64,000 nucleotides of DNA from positions 2,914,001-2,978,000 of the forward strand of contig OY751485.1 of assembly GCA_963565915.1 (NCBI GenBank), given 5' to 3'. This document shows positions 1 through 11,968 of this stretch, piece after piece. A model generated the notes under the pieces. The model saw only the letters and a program-made list of their open reading frames with translations, had not been told where the DNA came from and did not search any database. Source of the DNA: Entoloma clypeatum. Lineage: Eukaryota > Basidiomycota > Agaricomycetes > Agaricales > Entolomataceae. A program made the translations under genes and the position numbers. Every line of letters begins with the position of its first letter. Within the stretch, counting starts at the first letter, position 1.

Positions 1-188
1 TCTATCTGAGAGGCTTGGCGCAAGGATCGCGAAGACTCGCGAATCGATTGGATGAATGCACCCGAGGAAGGAAAAGGGGGAGTTGACTGTCTCGCCATTG
101 AAGGCTATTGAATGAAGTTATGATATGATCAGCGGAGGAGATCCCTGCGTATTGAGTTGCATCCTCACGTGATGCCGTGTCCTCGTCC

Positions 189-1173
189 ATGCCAACTGCA
201 CGTTTTTTCTTACGCGTTCCAACGTTAGCGCGTCCATGGCGTCTCTACTCTACGCCGGCAGAAGGTTCGTGCTGTCTTCATGTTCCATAACTTCTCAAAC
301 GTTTTTCTGGCTTAAGATCTCCGAGCCCGGCTCATGAGCGAAGTTAAAATGGCCATGAAGGTGAGTTTTGTGATAAGGTAGACGAAATCCAACCTCTAGA
401 GTCCTTTCGATTCAAATTCCTACACGAATATCTGAGAAAAATTAAAACTACCAAAATCTAGAGAAGAGCTTTCTTGTTAACTTTTGATAGTACATAACAG
501 TTTTGAGTTAGGGGAATTGACGTCGAATTTACAGTGGCGGCAGTGTTTTGATTTCGTCTACCTGAAATTGACATGATGCATTGACTGATTCCTGTCAGAG
601 CAGGGATACTCTTGCATCAACCACCTTGAGGGTGAGTAGAACATTTTTCGCCCCAATCCATACAAGGCTCATGGCCTTCGTTAGTCCGTTCTCTCAGAAG
701 TGTACGCCGCCGACAAGACGGCAAATGCCCAAGTGACATCGGCCACCATTGTAAGTCTTCATCCTCATAGTTGCTTCTTGGTGGTGAAACACGAACTTCA
801 GGCCAACATCCTAATGAAAGCTGTCACTCGGCGGGTGAGCATCTTGCAAAGTGAATTGACGCACGCGACTCATTGTCCGGGATTTTTTTAGCAAGATGCA
901 GTAACTAAGTTCATTCAGGCTTCCAGACAGGACCTTGCAGATAAAGAAATGCAGGAGAGCCAAATCCTCTCAAGATATTTGCCTCCCCTTCTCTCCGAGA
1001 TAGACATAGACTCGGCTCTCAACGAAATAATCAACGCACTGCCGGCCACATCCAATCCCCAGAAGTCACTCGGCCACGTCTTCAAAGAGTTCTACTCCAA
1101 AGTAGAGAAGTCCAAGGTCAACGTGGCGCTCGTGAAACAACGCGCGGAGGTGTTGTTATCGACCAGGGTATAG
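189..1173 (+). CDS. AIM41: AIM41-like mitochondrial GatB/YqeY-domain protein (6 exons)
   Basis: I read six exons: 189-264, 317-360, 599-631, 685-750, 802-834 and 892-1173. All have GT-AG introns and the frame closes exactly, giving about 177 aa. The first exon gives a presequence-like, Arg-rich N-terminus ending near RLYSTPAE, which supports the ATG at 189 and mitochondrial import. The next exons give LRARLMSEVKMAMK, then TLRSVLSEVYAADKTAN, and the last exon gives the YqeY tail with the IDID...ALNEI region and LGHVFKEFYSKV. This layout matches the yeast Aim41/YqeY family. YqeY resembles the tail domain of GatB, but Aim41's precise role is unsettled, so I assign family and location only. It is convergent with HRD1; the stops are 82 bp apart. 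No domain is missing. Confidence 0.87.
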
Positions 1174-1255
1174 ATTTATATAGCTAGTCATGAATTCACA
1201 GCAGCGAATCTATTATTTGGATAACAACCTGTTACAGACGTTTTTTTAGCGAGCG

Positions 1256-4036
1256 TTACTGCTCGCCTAACGCCTCGGCTTCGGAATCCCTACATGTTTC
1301 TGTTGATTCTGGAGCTTTCCCATTGGTGCCTCTCCTTGTGACGGGCGCGTCGCTGTTGAGAACTTTAGTGTTTCGGTCCTTGTCAGACTCGTGCCCATTT
1401 TCTCTTGTCACTCCTGAGGGCTCCGGATGAACGGAAGGCGTAGAATCAGTGCTCCCTATCGGAATGAGAGAGGGGAGAACACTCCGCATTCGCATCAAAT
1501 CATCTATGCAACCATAGACTGCGCTAGAAACGCCTTCAAGCACTCTCAAGCGCTCGTCGATGGCTTCGCGCGTCAATCTGTCCATGGTGGCAAGCTGCTC
1601 TTCGGTGAGCATTGAGGGCAAACGAGACAGCTGATCTGGCACGGTCGTCTGTTCACTGCGAGCACGGGGATCTACTGCAGCACGGGGGAAATGGTTACCA
1701 ATTCTTGGGTGAATCGCAGGAGACATAGGGGATCGGGGGTTTCCAGAGATGGGTTGCATCATTCCATTCTGTGGTGTTTGTAGGGTGGGGTTTACTAGCG
1801 AGCCGTAGTTGTACAAGGGAATAAGCGACGGGACTGCTAACGGACTAGGGGGTGGAGCATGAGGGGCTGATGATGAAGCTGTTGACGTCGCATCTCGCAA
1901 TTCTGCTCGAGGCACGGTCTCGGAGACGCTGGACCCGGAGGCTGCTGGTTGAACATTATTTAGGCGCCGCAATGCAGCAAGAGCAGCAGCATCCCTGGGA
2001 GCCACTTGATCCTTATCATCACGAGAGGCTACTGATGCATGGCGAGAAAGTCCACCGTCAACTGGTGGCGTTACAACGGGCTCGGCGCTTGCAGAGCGAG
2101 TCACACCCGGAAGGGTTCTACCGCGTGCCTCGCCATTTATTGCAGGATGATCTGGACCTATCGGCCATGGTTGCCAAGCTCCCCCAGGACCGGGAAACCC
2201 TGGAAATGGCGGTGGAGGTCGCAAATATTGTTGTGAATTCTGTTGTTGATGCTGCTGCCGTAATTGCGGTTGGTACTGTATGTGATACTGTATGACAACT
2301 TCTTGGAGATTTCCGGGTGGAACGTTGTTCACGTTTGGCGGGTTTTCAACTTGGGCCTGAGCTGGTACGGCTGGCTGGAGAGCCGCGGGGCCAAAGAAAC
2401 GACCGAGGAGACCAAGAGGGTTTCCCAGTGGATTATTGAAACCTTGTTGATTCTGATTCTGGTTCTGATTACGAGCGCCTGGCAAGACTGGATTGGCCCT
2501 TTGTGGATCCGCGGCCCGTTGGGGAGCACGTGCATCTGCGTTCTGATCATGGGTGGGAGTGTCAAGCACAGTTCGGCGGCTAGGAGTGGACATCAATTGG
2601 GGGTCGTTCCTTAGACTATTGGCCGGACTGACCATGTGGGACAGCTTTGCTGGCGCTCAAGCCAAGAACGAAGGCAGTGAAAATGGAAAATATGCCCACA
2701 AGGAAGTTTTTTTGGGGTGGTGTTCGGTCCGTCTGGGGTGACCGGAGGGTGTCCTTCGCTTGGTGTTGCGTCGTGTGTGATCATTTCCTCTCGGCATATG
2801 ATGCAGGTACGGTCGCTCATTGATGTCAACTCCTCCACCGTTGCATTTGCGTACCTTTGATCCATATTTCTGGTAGCTGTCTGATAGCGATGAAGAGCAC
2901 GAAGGCGCGTGATGAAGGAGCGAGCGGTGATGTATACATCTCGGACTATGTTTAGTGGCAACCCGTAGAAGGCAATGATAATTGTGAAGAAGACCAGGTA
3001 AGTGGTTAGCTTCAAAAAATCTGACATGTTGTCGTTAAACGTTGCTCGAAGTATACCAAGATGAATTGGATACCTGTCGCAAGTTCGATGTAAAACACCC
3101 ACATACTCTTGTGCTCCCAGGGCGGAGCATCTTCTCCTCCTCTTCTACCCGCTCTCCTCAGCTCATATGCCGAGAGAAGGTATTTGAAGATTGCGTTGAG
3201 CACGCTGGCCATCAGGATTCCATACTTTAGGAGGGTAAATTAAGGAAAGTGCCTCTCGATATGACGTCTTCGCTGACCTCGCTCGCAAAAAGCACCATCC
3301 CTCCCACGCCATTTGCGAGGGTATTCTCGATGGCAATTAGAAACATGATGAAGTCCGTTAGCCATAATATGAGAAAGAGAGTAGATATTCGAATGTGAAA
3401 CAGTAGAGATGGTCCGGGATATGGCCGTTGATCCATCTATGTCGCAGAGGGTAAGACACTCGGCGGAAGGGAGGGTTGAACGCACCCATTCGATACGATC
3501 TCCCGCAAGCCAATGAAATGATTTGACAAATAACAAAAAGCCGAACATCAAGACAAAGGGAATGTCAAATTCGTCACGGAAGATTGTAAACGCTAGCAAT
3601 GACTCGGTGATGAAGAACCAGAGACGATCGTACAGGCGCTATGATTGATTAACGCATTGGAAGATCTGATCGCAGGAGAAGGCAGGGAAGACTCACCTCG
3701 ACTTCATTCGGTCGCAGTGTTCCGAAGAATAGTCTTTGAACGACATGGCCACAAAGGAGAGCGATCAGAAACCCAAAGTTGATTAGCGCCTGAACGAGAA
3801 ACCCGACTTGAATTGTGGAATGTCCAAATAAAAATGGGTGTGCATACCAGAACACTACGATTGCTTTTTGACAGGGATATAGTGACGGAGTAGAAGTTGC
3901 TGTAGCTCCTGAGGGCATTCACTACGACCGCAGACACGGCGAGGACAGAGATGAAGGAGTATACCAAGAAGCGATGCGAGTTGAGGGTCATTGCGACAGA
4001 GTTTGCTCTGCGGCGAAGCACCTCATTGAGCGGCAT
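1256..4036 (-). CDS. HRD1: HRD1/synoviolin ER-associated RING ubiquitin ligase (7 exons)
   Basis: Exons on the minus strand are 4036-3848, 3789-3697, 3638-3486, 3436-3278, 3224-3074, 3020-2633 and 2579-1256. The phases all fit and give about 818 aa. The N-terminal half is a run of hydrophobic membrane segments with the family signatures VNALRSYSNFYSV, FRDEFDIPFV and KSFHWLAGDRIEW. It is followed by a RING-H2 domain: CIICREEM, then CGHIFHFHC, then CPTC. The last zinc-ligand codon is split by an intron (TG|C at 2633/2579), so unspliced reading loses it. The roughly 440-residue C-terminal tail is rich in Pro, Gln and Asn and of low complexity. Hrd1 is the retrotranslocation channel and E3 of ER-associated degradation, working with Hrd3, Der1 and Cdc48. 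It is divergent from the amidohydrolase gene, with 83 bp between start codons. Confidence 0.95.
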
Positions 4037-4119
4037 GGTGGAGGTCGACGTGGTCCGTCACGTGGTCTTTTTCTATGACGTTATAGCACCGTTATCATAT
4101 AAAAGGGCTTACCCTAGCC
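4037..4119. promoter_or_regulatory. Short divergent promoter between HRD1 and amidohydrolase genes
   Basis: Only 83 bp separate the two start codons. A TATAAAAG box lies at 4098-4105, oriented toward the amidohydrolase. A CACGTG E-box lies at 4059-4064, nearer HRD1. The TATA box is only about 15 bp upstream of the ATG at 4120. Transcription could therefore begin at or after that ATG, and the in-frame ATG at 4141 is a realistic alternative start. Confidence 0.5.
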
Positions 4120-6736
4120 ATGTCCTCACCAGCGGACCCCATGTTACCGATTGACCAGGTGCCCCACTCCCCCAGGTTGCTCACCGCGTCCTGGCGTCGC
4201 CTCCTTTCTTTGATCGTTCTCGCCCTTTCCTTCTACATCGTCCCTCGCTATCAGTCCACTCCCGACCTGTATGCTCTGTGCTCCCAAGACGGGACAAAAA
4301 TTTATACAGTCGATTCAACTAACTCTCAGACGCAATGCATCGTCGTCCAAGGTTCATTTATTGCCGACCGTGGCCCTCTCCGCAAGTCTACATATACCAC
4401 ACTGCTTCGACCTGTCTGCTAATTACGCTTACATGCAGAAGCGATCAAGAAACGGTGGAACTTTTTTCCCTTCTCTTGGATCATCTCACCTTTGAGAATT
4501 CACTTCATCAAACCGGATGCTATCGTCACGCCCGGCCTGAGCGGTTCATATCATACTGCTCATGCAACGACATCCGTCTAATATCCCACCTGCTTACAGA
4601 TTCCCATGCCCATATTCTAGAATATGGCGCCGCGCAACAATTGCCTCTTGAAGGCACAAAGACCATCCAAGGTAAGCGACACATACTCGTGTATTCGAAA
4701 CAAGAAACAACCCGCGTCTAGACACCGTGGCGCGTGTGCGAGAATATATATTGTCAAACCCAGATGTTTACAATGATATGTCCAAGTTTATTATTGGTGG
4801 CGGATGGGATCATACCTTCTGGCCGACAACCGGTTGGCCTACGTCTGTTCGTTTTTTCCAAGCTCTACGAGTTCTGTTTCATCCTGATGAACAAGGCATA
4901 ACAAACTCACAGTTACACTTGGAGGCAGACCCCATCATTCGTGGTCGGCCCGTTGTCCTCCAAAGCAAGGATTGTCATGCCTTGTGGGTCTCATCCAAAG
5001 CTATTGAAGGCAGTCTACCTTTCCCAGAGACGGTCGATGGAGGGGTTATCGTCCGTGACGATGGTGGGCACCCTACTGGTGCGATTCTATATTTTGCATT
5101 GTCCTGACCAAGGGAGTTCTTAGCAGAAAACTAGGCGTTCTGCTAGACAATGCCCAGGACCTTTTGCAACAACCCGCATTGACGGAGGCAGATCTGATAC
5201 AGCGCTTTCGCGTAGCAGTCAAGGACGCTCACGCCTACGGTTTGACGTCCATTCACGATGCTGGCCTGGACCCTGTATCTCTGGCCTTCTTTCAACGGTG
5301 AGCTGTCGTGACAGATCAAAAAGCTCGAGTTCATTTCCTGTAAAGGCAGGCGGAATTGGGACCTTTACCGGTGAAGTGTGATCATTCATTGAGTACATTG
5401 TTTGCGCCACTCATCCTGGCACAGATCCGCATTTATGGCATGACTTTCTTCGACGAAAACAAAGAATATTGGGGGAACACAACCAAGCCTTTGATTGGCC
5501 TCAATAATGGCAGACTGACGGCTCGGAGCGTCAAGATATTCGCTGACGGTATGCACTGCCTGCATCTCTCTTGTAGCCAATTCCACGATTGACTCATTTC
5601 AGGCGCACTCAGGACGGGCGGAGCTTCCGTGCTTATTGTTTTTTCCTACCCTGATGCTCAATGCAAACCTAATCCCGGTTACACAGCTTTACGAACCATA
5701 TGCTGACAACCCGTCCACCAAAGGGTTTATGCGCTTGGAGCCCGAAGTACTCTTTGATGTGATCCCCAAATTTTTACGTGATGGGTGGCAAGTGGTATAA
5801 TCATTTTGTCAACATCTTGTGTTTCTCCTGAATGCAAATGACCCTCACATAGAACGTACACGCAATTGGTGACCGCGCAAATGGGATTGTTTTGGACGCA
5901 TTTGAAGCTTCCTTGGAGGGGGTGAACGTAATGGCTCCGAGGCCCCGTCTCGAGCACGCCCAGATCATGACCCAAGTTGACATGACACGCCTTGGACGAC
6001 TGGGTGGTAGGTCCCCTCTTGTCGCTTGAGTCAAGATAAGGTCCAGGCGATGAACTTGTAACATATAGTTATTGCAAGTGTCCAGCCAACTCATGCGTGA
6101 GTCCTGTTACTCTCTTATCGAAGACAAAAATCAAACTCTCTCATAGAGTCAGTGACATGTGGTATGCCCAGGATCGTCTTGTGAGTAATATCCATTGCTC
6201 TATTGGCCTATATATCAAGCCTGTCATGAATAGGGCCCTGAGCGCGTCAAAGGATTGTATGCTTTTCGATCGCTCATTGATAACGGTGCGAGGATTGCTC
6301 TCGGTTCTGATTTTCCTGTGGAGGCTATGAACCCCCTTTCCGGATTTTATGCCGCTGTAACGCGTGTGTCCCCTGATGGAACGTCGCCTCATGGTCCTGG
6401 AGGATGGTAGGTATCATTTCCTGTGGCAAGGGTTGATCTACATCTGATAGTTTCTAACAGGTTCCCAGAACAGCGAATCACCCGCCAAGAGGCTTTACGA
6501 GGTACATATTGTTGTCTTCAATTTCAAATTTGCATTGAGCCGCCTTCTTAGGAATGACAATAGATGCTGCCTATGCATCATTTACCGAAGATACAATTGG
6601 CTCTTTGGAAATCGGGAAACGGGCGGACTATGTTGTGTTGTCCAAAGATATCATGACAGTTCCAACCAACAGTATTCTAGCCACCAAAGTCCTAGCGACC
6701 GTCATCGATGGGGAAGTTGTTTATGGAGAAATTTAG
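4120..6736 (+). CDS. Membrane-anchored amidohydrolase 3 family protein
   Basis: The first exon encodes a short cytosolic segment and one hydrophobic anchor (about residues 25-43, [17 protein letters not shown]). Later exons carry the amidohydrolase-3 (COG1574/YtcJ-like) landmarks. These are DAIVTPGL followed across an intron by [10 protein letters not shown] (first metal-site HxH), [83 protein letters not shown] and a C-terminal [15 protein letters not shown]. Many 45-60 bp introns interrupt the gene. Several junctions (around 4840-4920 and 5300-5420) I could not fix exactly. The family hydrolyses C-N bonds with a metal centre; the substrate is unknown. The stop codon is at 6734-6736, convergent with RDH54. 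Confidence 0.85.
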
Positions 6737-6996
6737 TGACAAGACATGATTCTGCTGTTTAGAAACCAGGCTTGGAAGATGGTGGTTTACTGGAACTTGG
6801 GAATACCTTTGTCGTGTATTGATCAGGTTCCGCTGGACTCTCATCGGATACCATTTTGGACAATTTCTTGTTTTTCGAGTATGTTCTTCCGATAGTCTAT
6901 CAGTGTGCATGTTGTAGTTCAAGTTTACGGCAGTAACTTGAAATTTCTGGTGTTCCTTTCAAAGTGCTTTTATGTAATTGCTTAAGAGGTAAGTAT

Positions 6997-9900
6997 TCAA
7001 TGGACGAAACCTTCATCCCCATTAGAGTCCTCCAGGATCGTGCTCGAACTCCGTTGGAAGAGAAAAGCGACTGATCCTCCCGGCACATCACGAACGGTCA
7101 GAATCTTGTCGAGTGTAGCAGGGCTTTGAATATCAGCTGTGGACAGGAGGGGCGATCGGGGGTAAGACTCTGACTCATCCTTCGCCTCGTGCTCATGAAA
7201 ATCGATAAGTTTGCGAAGGATGTCATCCTGAATTTCATCTCTGGCTGATATCCGTAGGCAATTGATATGTTTCCATTCTCCTAGGGCGGCCAATGCCTCT
7301 TTCTTCTTCTGCAGGTACTAAAAGACAAATCAGCCAGTCCTATGGCCATTGAGGAATAGGGCACCCTACAGCTTGGACCATCTTTTCAGGGACCCCAGGC
7401 TTTAGCTCACAAGCTTTCATGAATCCATGTTGTTGACCACCACCACCACCACCACCATCATCATCATCTCCGATAAGAGAGGTATCGACAGGTACGGCCG
7501 TAGCCGTTCCTTCACAGAGACATTCAAGGAGGTCGTGAGTATTACAGGGAGTGTTTGGATCAACTCGAAATATATCCCGGAGCTGTTGAAGACATCATCA
7601 GTTATTGGATTTTGCACGACCACAGAGGATATCGAACGTCTTTTCGACTGAATGAATCGCTCTTGGAACTTGTGGAACTCTAAAATATATTCAATCTCTG
7701 AAATGTCAGGGAAAGATCATGTATTACCGAGCCCATGAGAACTTCGATGGAATCGATTAGTTGACTTTTCACTGAAGGGCAGAGGCCTCACAATTGCTCA
7801 GACCGAGTTTTGTAACTTGACGTTGATAGATTTTTTCTGACTTCTCATGAATTATTATCAATTAGTGAGAACCATTGACCTACCATCAATTGTCCCGGCT
7901 GTCAAGAAGCGATAGATATAAACTGGTCGTTTTTGACCATCCCTTGTCATGTCATGAGGGATTCAATTCCAGAAGTAGTGTACCGATATGCCTACCGGTG
8001 ACACCGTGCCATTGACTGTAGGTCGTGACTGGTACGTAGGTCAGTTTAAGATCAGCATATTTAAGAGGTAATACATGCCTCGGGTTCCAGTCGGAATCAA
8101 TGAGACACAACCGCGAAGCACCTGTGATAAATCGACGTACCTCAGTGACGTGTCGCACTTATCAACAAAAGTTACCGCACCTATGAGATTGATCCCTACT
8201 CCCCCTGAGGATCGACGATATAAGAAACCAAACAGGGCTAGCTATTTAAGGAATGGACAGACCTGCTTTGGAGCTCAAAAGGAATATAACTAAGGTAAAG
8301 CAGGTTCGGCAACGCATGGGTTAATCTTGAACAAATTCTTACAACTCTGTTTACGAGAAGACTTGTTGAAGGTAGTGACGAATTCTTGACGTTTGGCTGC
8401 TGGTGTCTGTCTTCATGTGATGTCAGCTTCTGCCAACGCAAAGGTGAGTCAAATACCCGTCTAAACGATAGTAGGAATAGTTCTTTTTTCGGCAGAACGC
8501 TTCCAGGATGTTCAGAGTTGATGTGTAATGAGAAACGAGGACACATTTCTCGTCAGTTGCCTATGGAATGCATAAGTGATCAGAAAGAAGATGAGCCAGA
8601 ACATCTGACTGAGCGGATAACTTGAAGTAACTTTGCGAGTGCCGTCAGTTTACCTGGTAAGAGAGCACACCAGGATTGTTAGACATGATATGACAAGCGA
8701 GGATGCTGGCCTACCACTCAAAGAAACATCATCGATCTGTGTTCTCTCCGGGAGAAGACTTAACGCGTCCTTTACACTCGCATTCCGAAGGTTATCGTCT
8801 AAACTTATTTTGGCCTTGTCTGCGGTCGCCTTGAGCAAAATCGGGCTATTGCTAACTTTCGTGAGCATGTTGATGAGCGCAAGAGACTCGGCCGTAGAGC
8901 TTTGAACAAGGTCATCCAGCTTGTCAGGATGCAAGACTCTTGAAAAAATCGCTAATTGCAAAGCGGTGGGAGTGACAAAGACAACATATTCATCTATTGA
9001 GTGTCGTTTTAGAGGAGATGAGGAATATTTAATCTTGCGCGTACGTTTGGGTGGTAGCACGTTTTGTAGGATATTTGCCGCTCGACGAAGGACAAAGCTC
9101 TTTGCTACAGATAATAACTGCGATGAAATGAGCCGAGCCCTAGAACACCCTTATCAAACACACCTGTGCAGTTCGAGCTTCCCCCAAATCCAGATCTCTC
9201 TGAGAAGCGTCTGGAGACCGACTTTTGAGAATGGGCACTTCGTAGACTCGCCGAAAAGTGCTGTATTCATCTGGGAGTTCAGTGAACATCGTGAACCTAC
9301 ACACAGAGTGGGTAGAAACAAACCCAGTAGTCCAGGATTGCAAAAATCGGCCTTCGGTCGCAGATGCAAAAAAATCAAAATCTCATGTTGACATCTCTGC
9401 AATCAGGACGTACCATTGCATGGAACTCTCCCAAATCGTTCTGAATTGGTGTCCCAGAAAGGATGATGCGTCTCGGTGTTCGCAAGGCCGTAAACATCTG
9501 GCTTGTTTTGTTGTTCGCTGACTTCAATCTGTGCCCTGTCATGCAGCATCAGAAATAAAGGGAAGTTTGAAGAGAGGATTCAATAAAAACAAATGTTCAC
9601 CTTCGTCACAAATCACCACACCAATCGACGGCCTGACGCAGCCAAGTTATGAATTAGTTCTAGTCCTGAAGGTTTTTATTATTAACATACACCATGACGG
9701 CAAGTTTATCTCTGTTCATGGAATTTATTAAAACACATCATCGGCCACACAACAAATGGAGGCACACTTACATGACTGTTTTAAGACGTTCATAACCAAT
9801 AATCAAAACCTGCTGATTTTTGCTTTTGTAGGAAAATTAGGGCGAGAAGAGCGGAACCAAGAAAGTATGCATACGCACACGTTCATGAACATCAAAGCCG

Positions 9901-11922
9901 TTTTCTTATCTTTATCGCAAGTCACAACGCCGACGCGATCCTTGCCAAGCCACTTATGGAACTCGGCTTTCCAATTCTGGATTGAGGGCATTCTTGTTTC
10001 AGAAGAAAAATAAAACAGAAAAGACAGACAGGTTACATCAACGAGGGAAACGGGGCAAACGATGAGGACTTTCTCCACAACAGAGGTAAGCCCAGCGTAA
10101 GGATTTTGCCCTTTTCGGAAAATCAGACAACCTCGATTTGATGAGAATGGATCCCTACTGAGGAGTGTCCAAACGAGTGCAATAGTCTACCATGTTTTAA
10201 TACATCAGAAGATGAAGTAGAATCAGCCGCGCTGACCTGCAATGTTTTTCCAAGGCCCCTTCACATATGGCAATCAGCAGCGCACTGGATGGCAAACCAG
10301 TATGACCTACATCTCGTCAGCTAGAATACATCCCTGACCTTCATGCTTCCGCATCCCCATCACGGATTCATACATGAATCTGACGCCTAGATATCCTGGT
10401 TGAGCAATCGTCACAACAACAACTCAGCTGCGGACCTTCAACCTGATGAGGCCTCATCCTTCGAGCCAAGATGGGGTCCAGGACGACAGGGATAACCAGT
10501 AGATTTCTAGCAAGAAAGATGGCAGGAGCCGAATGCGAAAAACCACATTTCTTACTTTTTATTAAACCTTCTCACGTGGTCATCCGTGGGGGCCTTCATG
10601 ACAACCGCGTTTTCAGCTTCTGGATCGTGGCTGATAAGTTCAGGAAATGAAATGCCAATCAGTCAATTTCTAGGAGCAATAGACTGACAGTGGGCCCTTA
10701 GGCTTGCTGTTGAGAGGGATAGCATAGAATGAAACAGGGGAAATGAATTTGGCCGCCGAAGTTGCAGGGAGTGGACACGGGGCGAAGGTCATTTCGTCAG
10801 GTTCTTTCATGTCTCTCGCATCAACACCAAAGCTATGAGAAGATTTGATGACTGTCGGAAGTTGTGACTGTTTGACCTGGCTGTCAAGCTGCACTTCCTT
10901 GCCAGCAATATGGGTACGGTATCCCGAAATGAGTTGATCCCCTTTCCAAGTGGTTGAACCTATGCTTCAGGCAGTCAGATGAGAGGTGATCCATAATTCG
11001 AATACACTTACAACTGCCCATCTTCGGAGATCATAACCAACTGTTCCCCAGTTTGCGACACATATGCGTCGCCGTCCCAGGTCCGGTGCTTTTTAGTTTG
11101 CGGCTTACGCCTAGAGACAGTTTTTGTTAAAATGGGAATGGATTGAGGTTGCAACCACAAACCAATTGGCCGTCCAATGAGTGTCAGTTGCCACAAGGGG
11201 CGGGTTGTCAGTAGTGGACACAAGCTCCACAGGGTGCACCGGTATGGGAGGCTCGGGGTTCCCTCGATCCAACATGCGAGTGTAGCCAATGCTTGGGGGA
11301 ACAAATTGCTTTATAGGTCGACCAATATTCGTCTTGTCGTGAACAGATAACTGTTCCGGTGAAGCACCAAAGGCTCGACCTGAAACGTATTCGCTCCGTG
11401 TTATGGGGCGGTCCAATTCGATATCTTTCCCAGAGATCGAAAAGGATTTTTCTGCATGAAGGGGCCATGCCGCTTTCCCCGAAGCAATTCTTTTGCGTCT
11501 TCAAGATCAAGCTGGAAGGACTCTCCATAAAAACCTACGCACTGTTTTCCGTCGATATCATATAACGTAGCCTTCGAACGGCTTGCGACCAGGATAGCAT
11601 CGCCGTCCCATGTCTTGTGCTTCTTAGTCTGAGGGTTTCTCCTTCCAAATGTTCAAATATGGAACCACTTAGTACTATTCCCATAAACAACTCACCATTG
11701 CACCATCCAATACTCTTCGCCGCTGCAACTTGAGGTCACGGACGGGTCAAGAGCAATTCGCTTGTAGCTTGTATTGCCTTCCTGCTGGTCAACCTTTCTC
11801 TTGGACCCACTCGGAGCCTGGAATGCAGGCATGCAGGTTGACAAGTCACGGTCACGTTGTGTGTGAACTGGTAACTGAGGCGTGTAACGGAACCCGTGAT
11901 GTGACAAGTCGTGCCTTACCAA
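6997..11922 (-). CDS. RDH54: Rdh54/Tid1 (RAD54B-like) SNF2-family recombination translocase
   Basis: This long minus-strand gene is cut into many small exons, so no single frame shows it. The N-terminal part has two repeats of the form TKKHxTWDGDA (near 11590-11630 and 11050-11100), typical of RAD54B/Rdh54. The SNF2 core follows: GLGKTLQ (Walker A, split by an intron near 10260-10330), VLIVCPVSLVDNWKAEFHKWLG near 9960-10070, DEGHRLKSANNKTSQ near 9520-9610, SGTPIQNDLGEFHAM near 9420-9480, and FSRVLHPDKLD in 8650-9060. The C-terminal lobe has IDSDWNP, DLQSMAR, HRDGQKRPVYIYRFLTAGT and EKIYQRQVTKLGL. A CCA/CAT repeat at about 7436-7467 adds a poly-Gly/Asp stretch. The start is either 11922 or the in-frame ATG at 11832 (MPAFQAPSGSKRK). 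It acts with Rad51/Dmc1 in homologous recombination. Confidence 0.85.
7436..7467. repeat. Trinucleotide repeat inside RDH54 exon
   Basis: A run of CAC/CCA triplets followed by CAT triplets. On the minus coding strand it reads as consecutive Asp then Gly codons between VPVDTSLIG and QQHGFMK, so it is a length-variable low-complexity insert in the protein. Confidence 0.75.
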
Positions 11923-11968
11923 GTGCTACTTAGTGCAGCTACAGACATTCTACGAGAGCACGACGAAA

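Noticed and set aside
1852..2614. Plus-strand ORFs of 65-147 aa opposite HRD1
   Set aside because: They mirror the low-complexity Pro/Gln tail of HRD1 and have no domain or codon logic of their own.
7436..7467. Short-period repeat as a CRISPR-like array
   Set aside because: It is a plain trinucleotide run inside an exon of a eukaryotic gene; there are no spacers.
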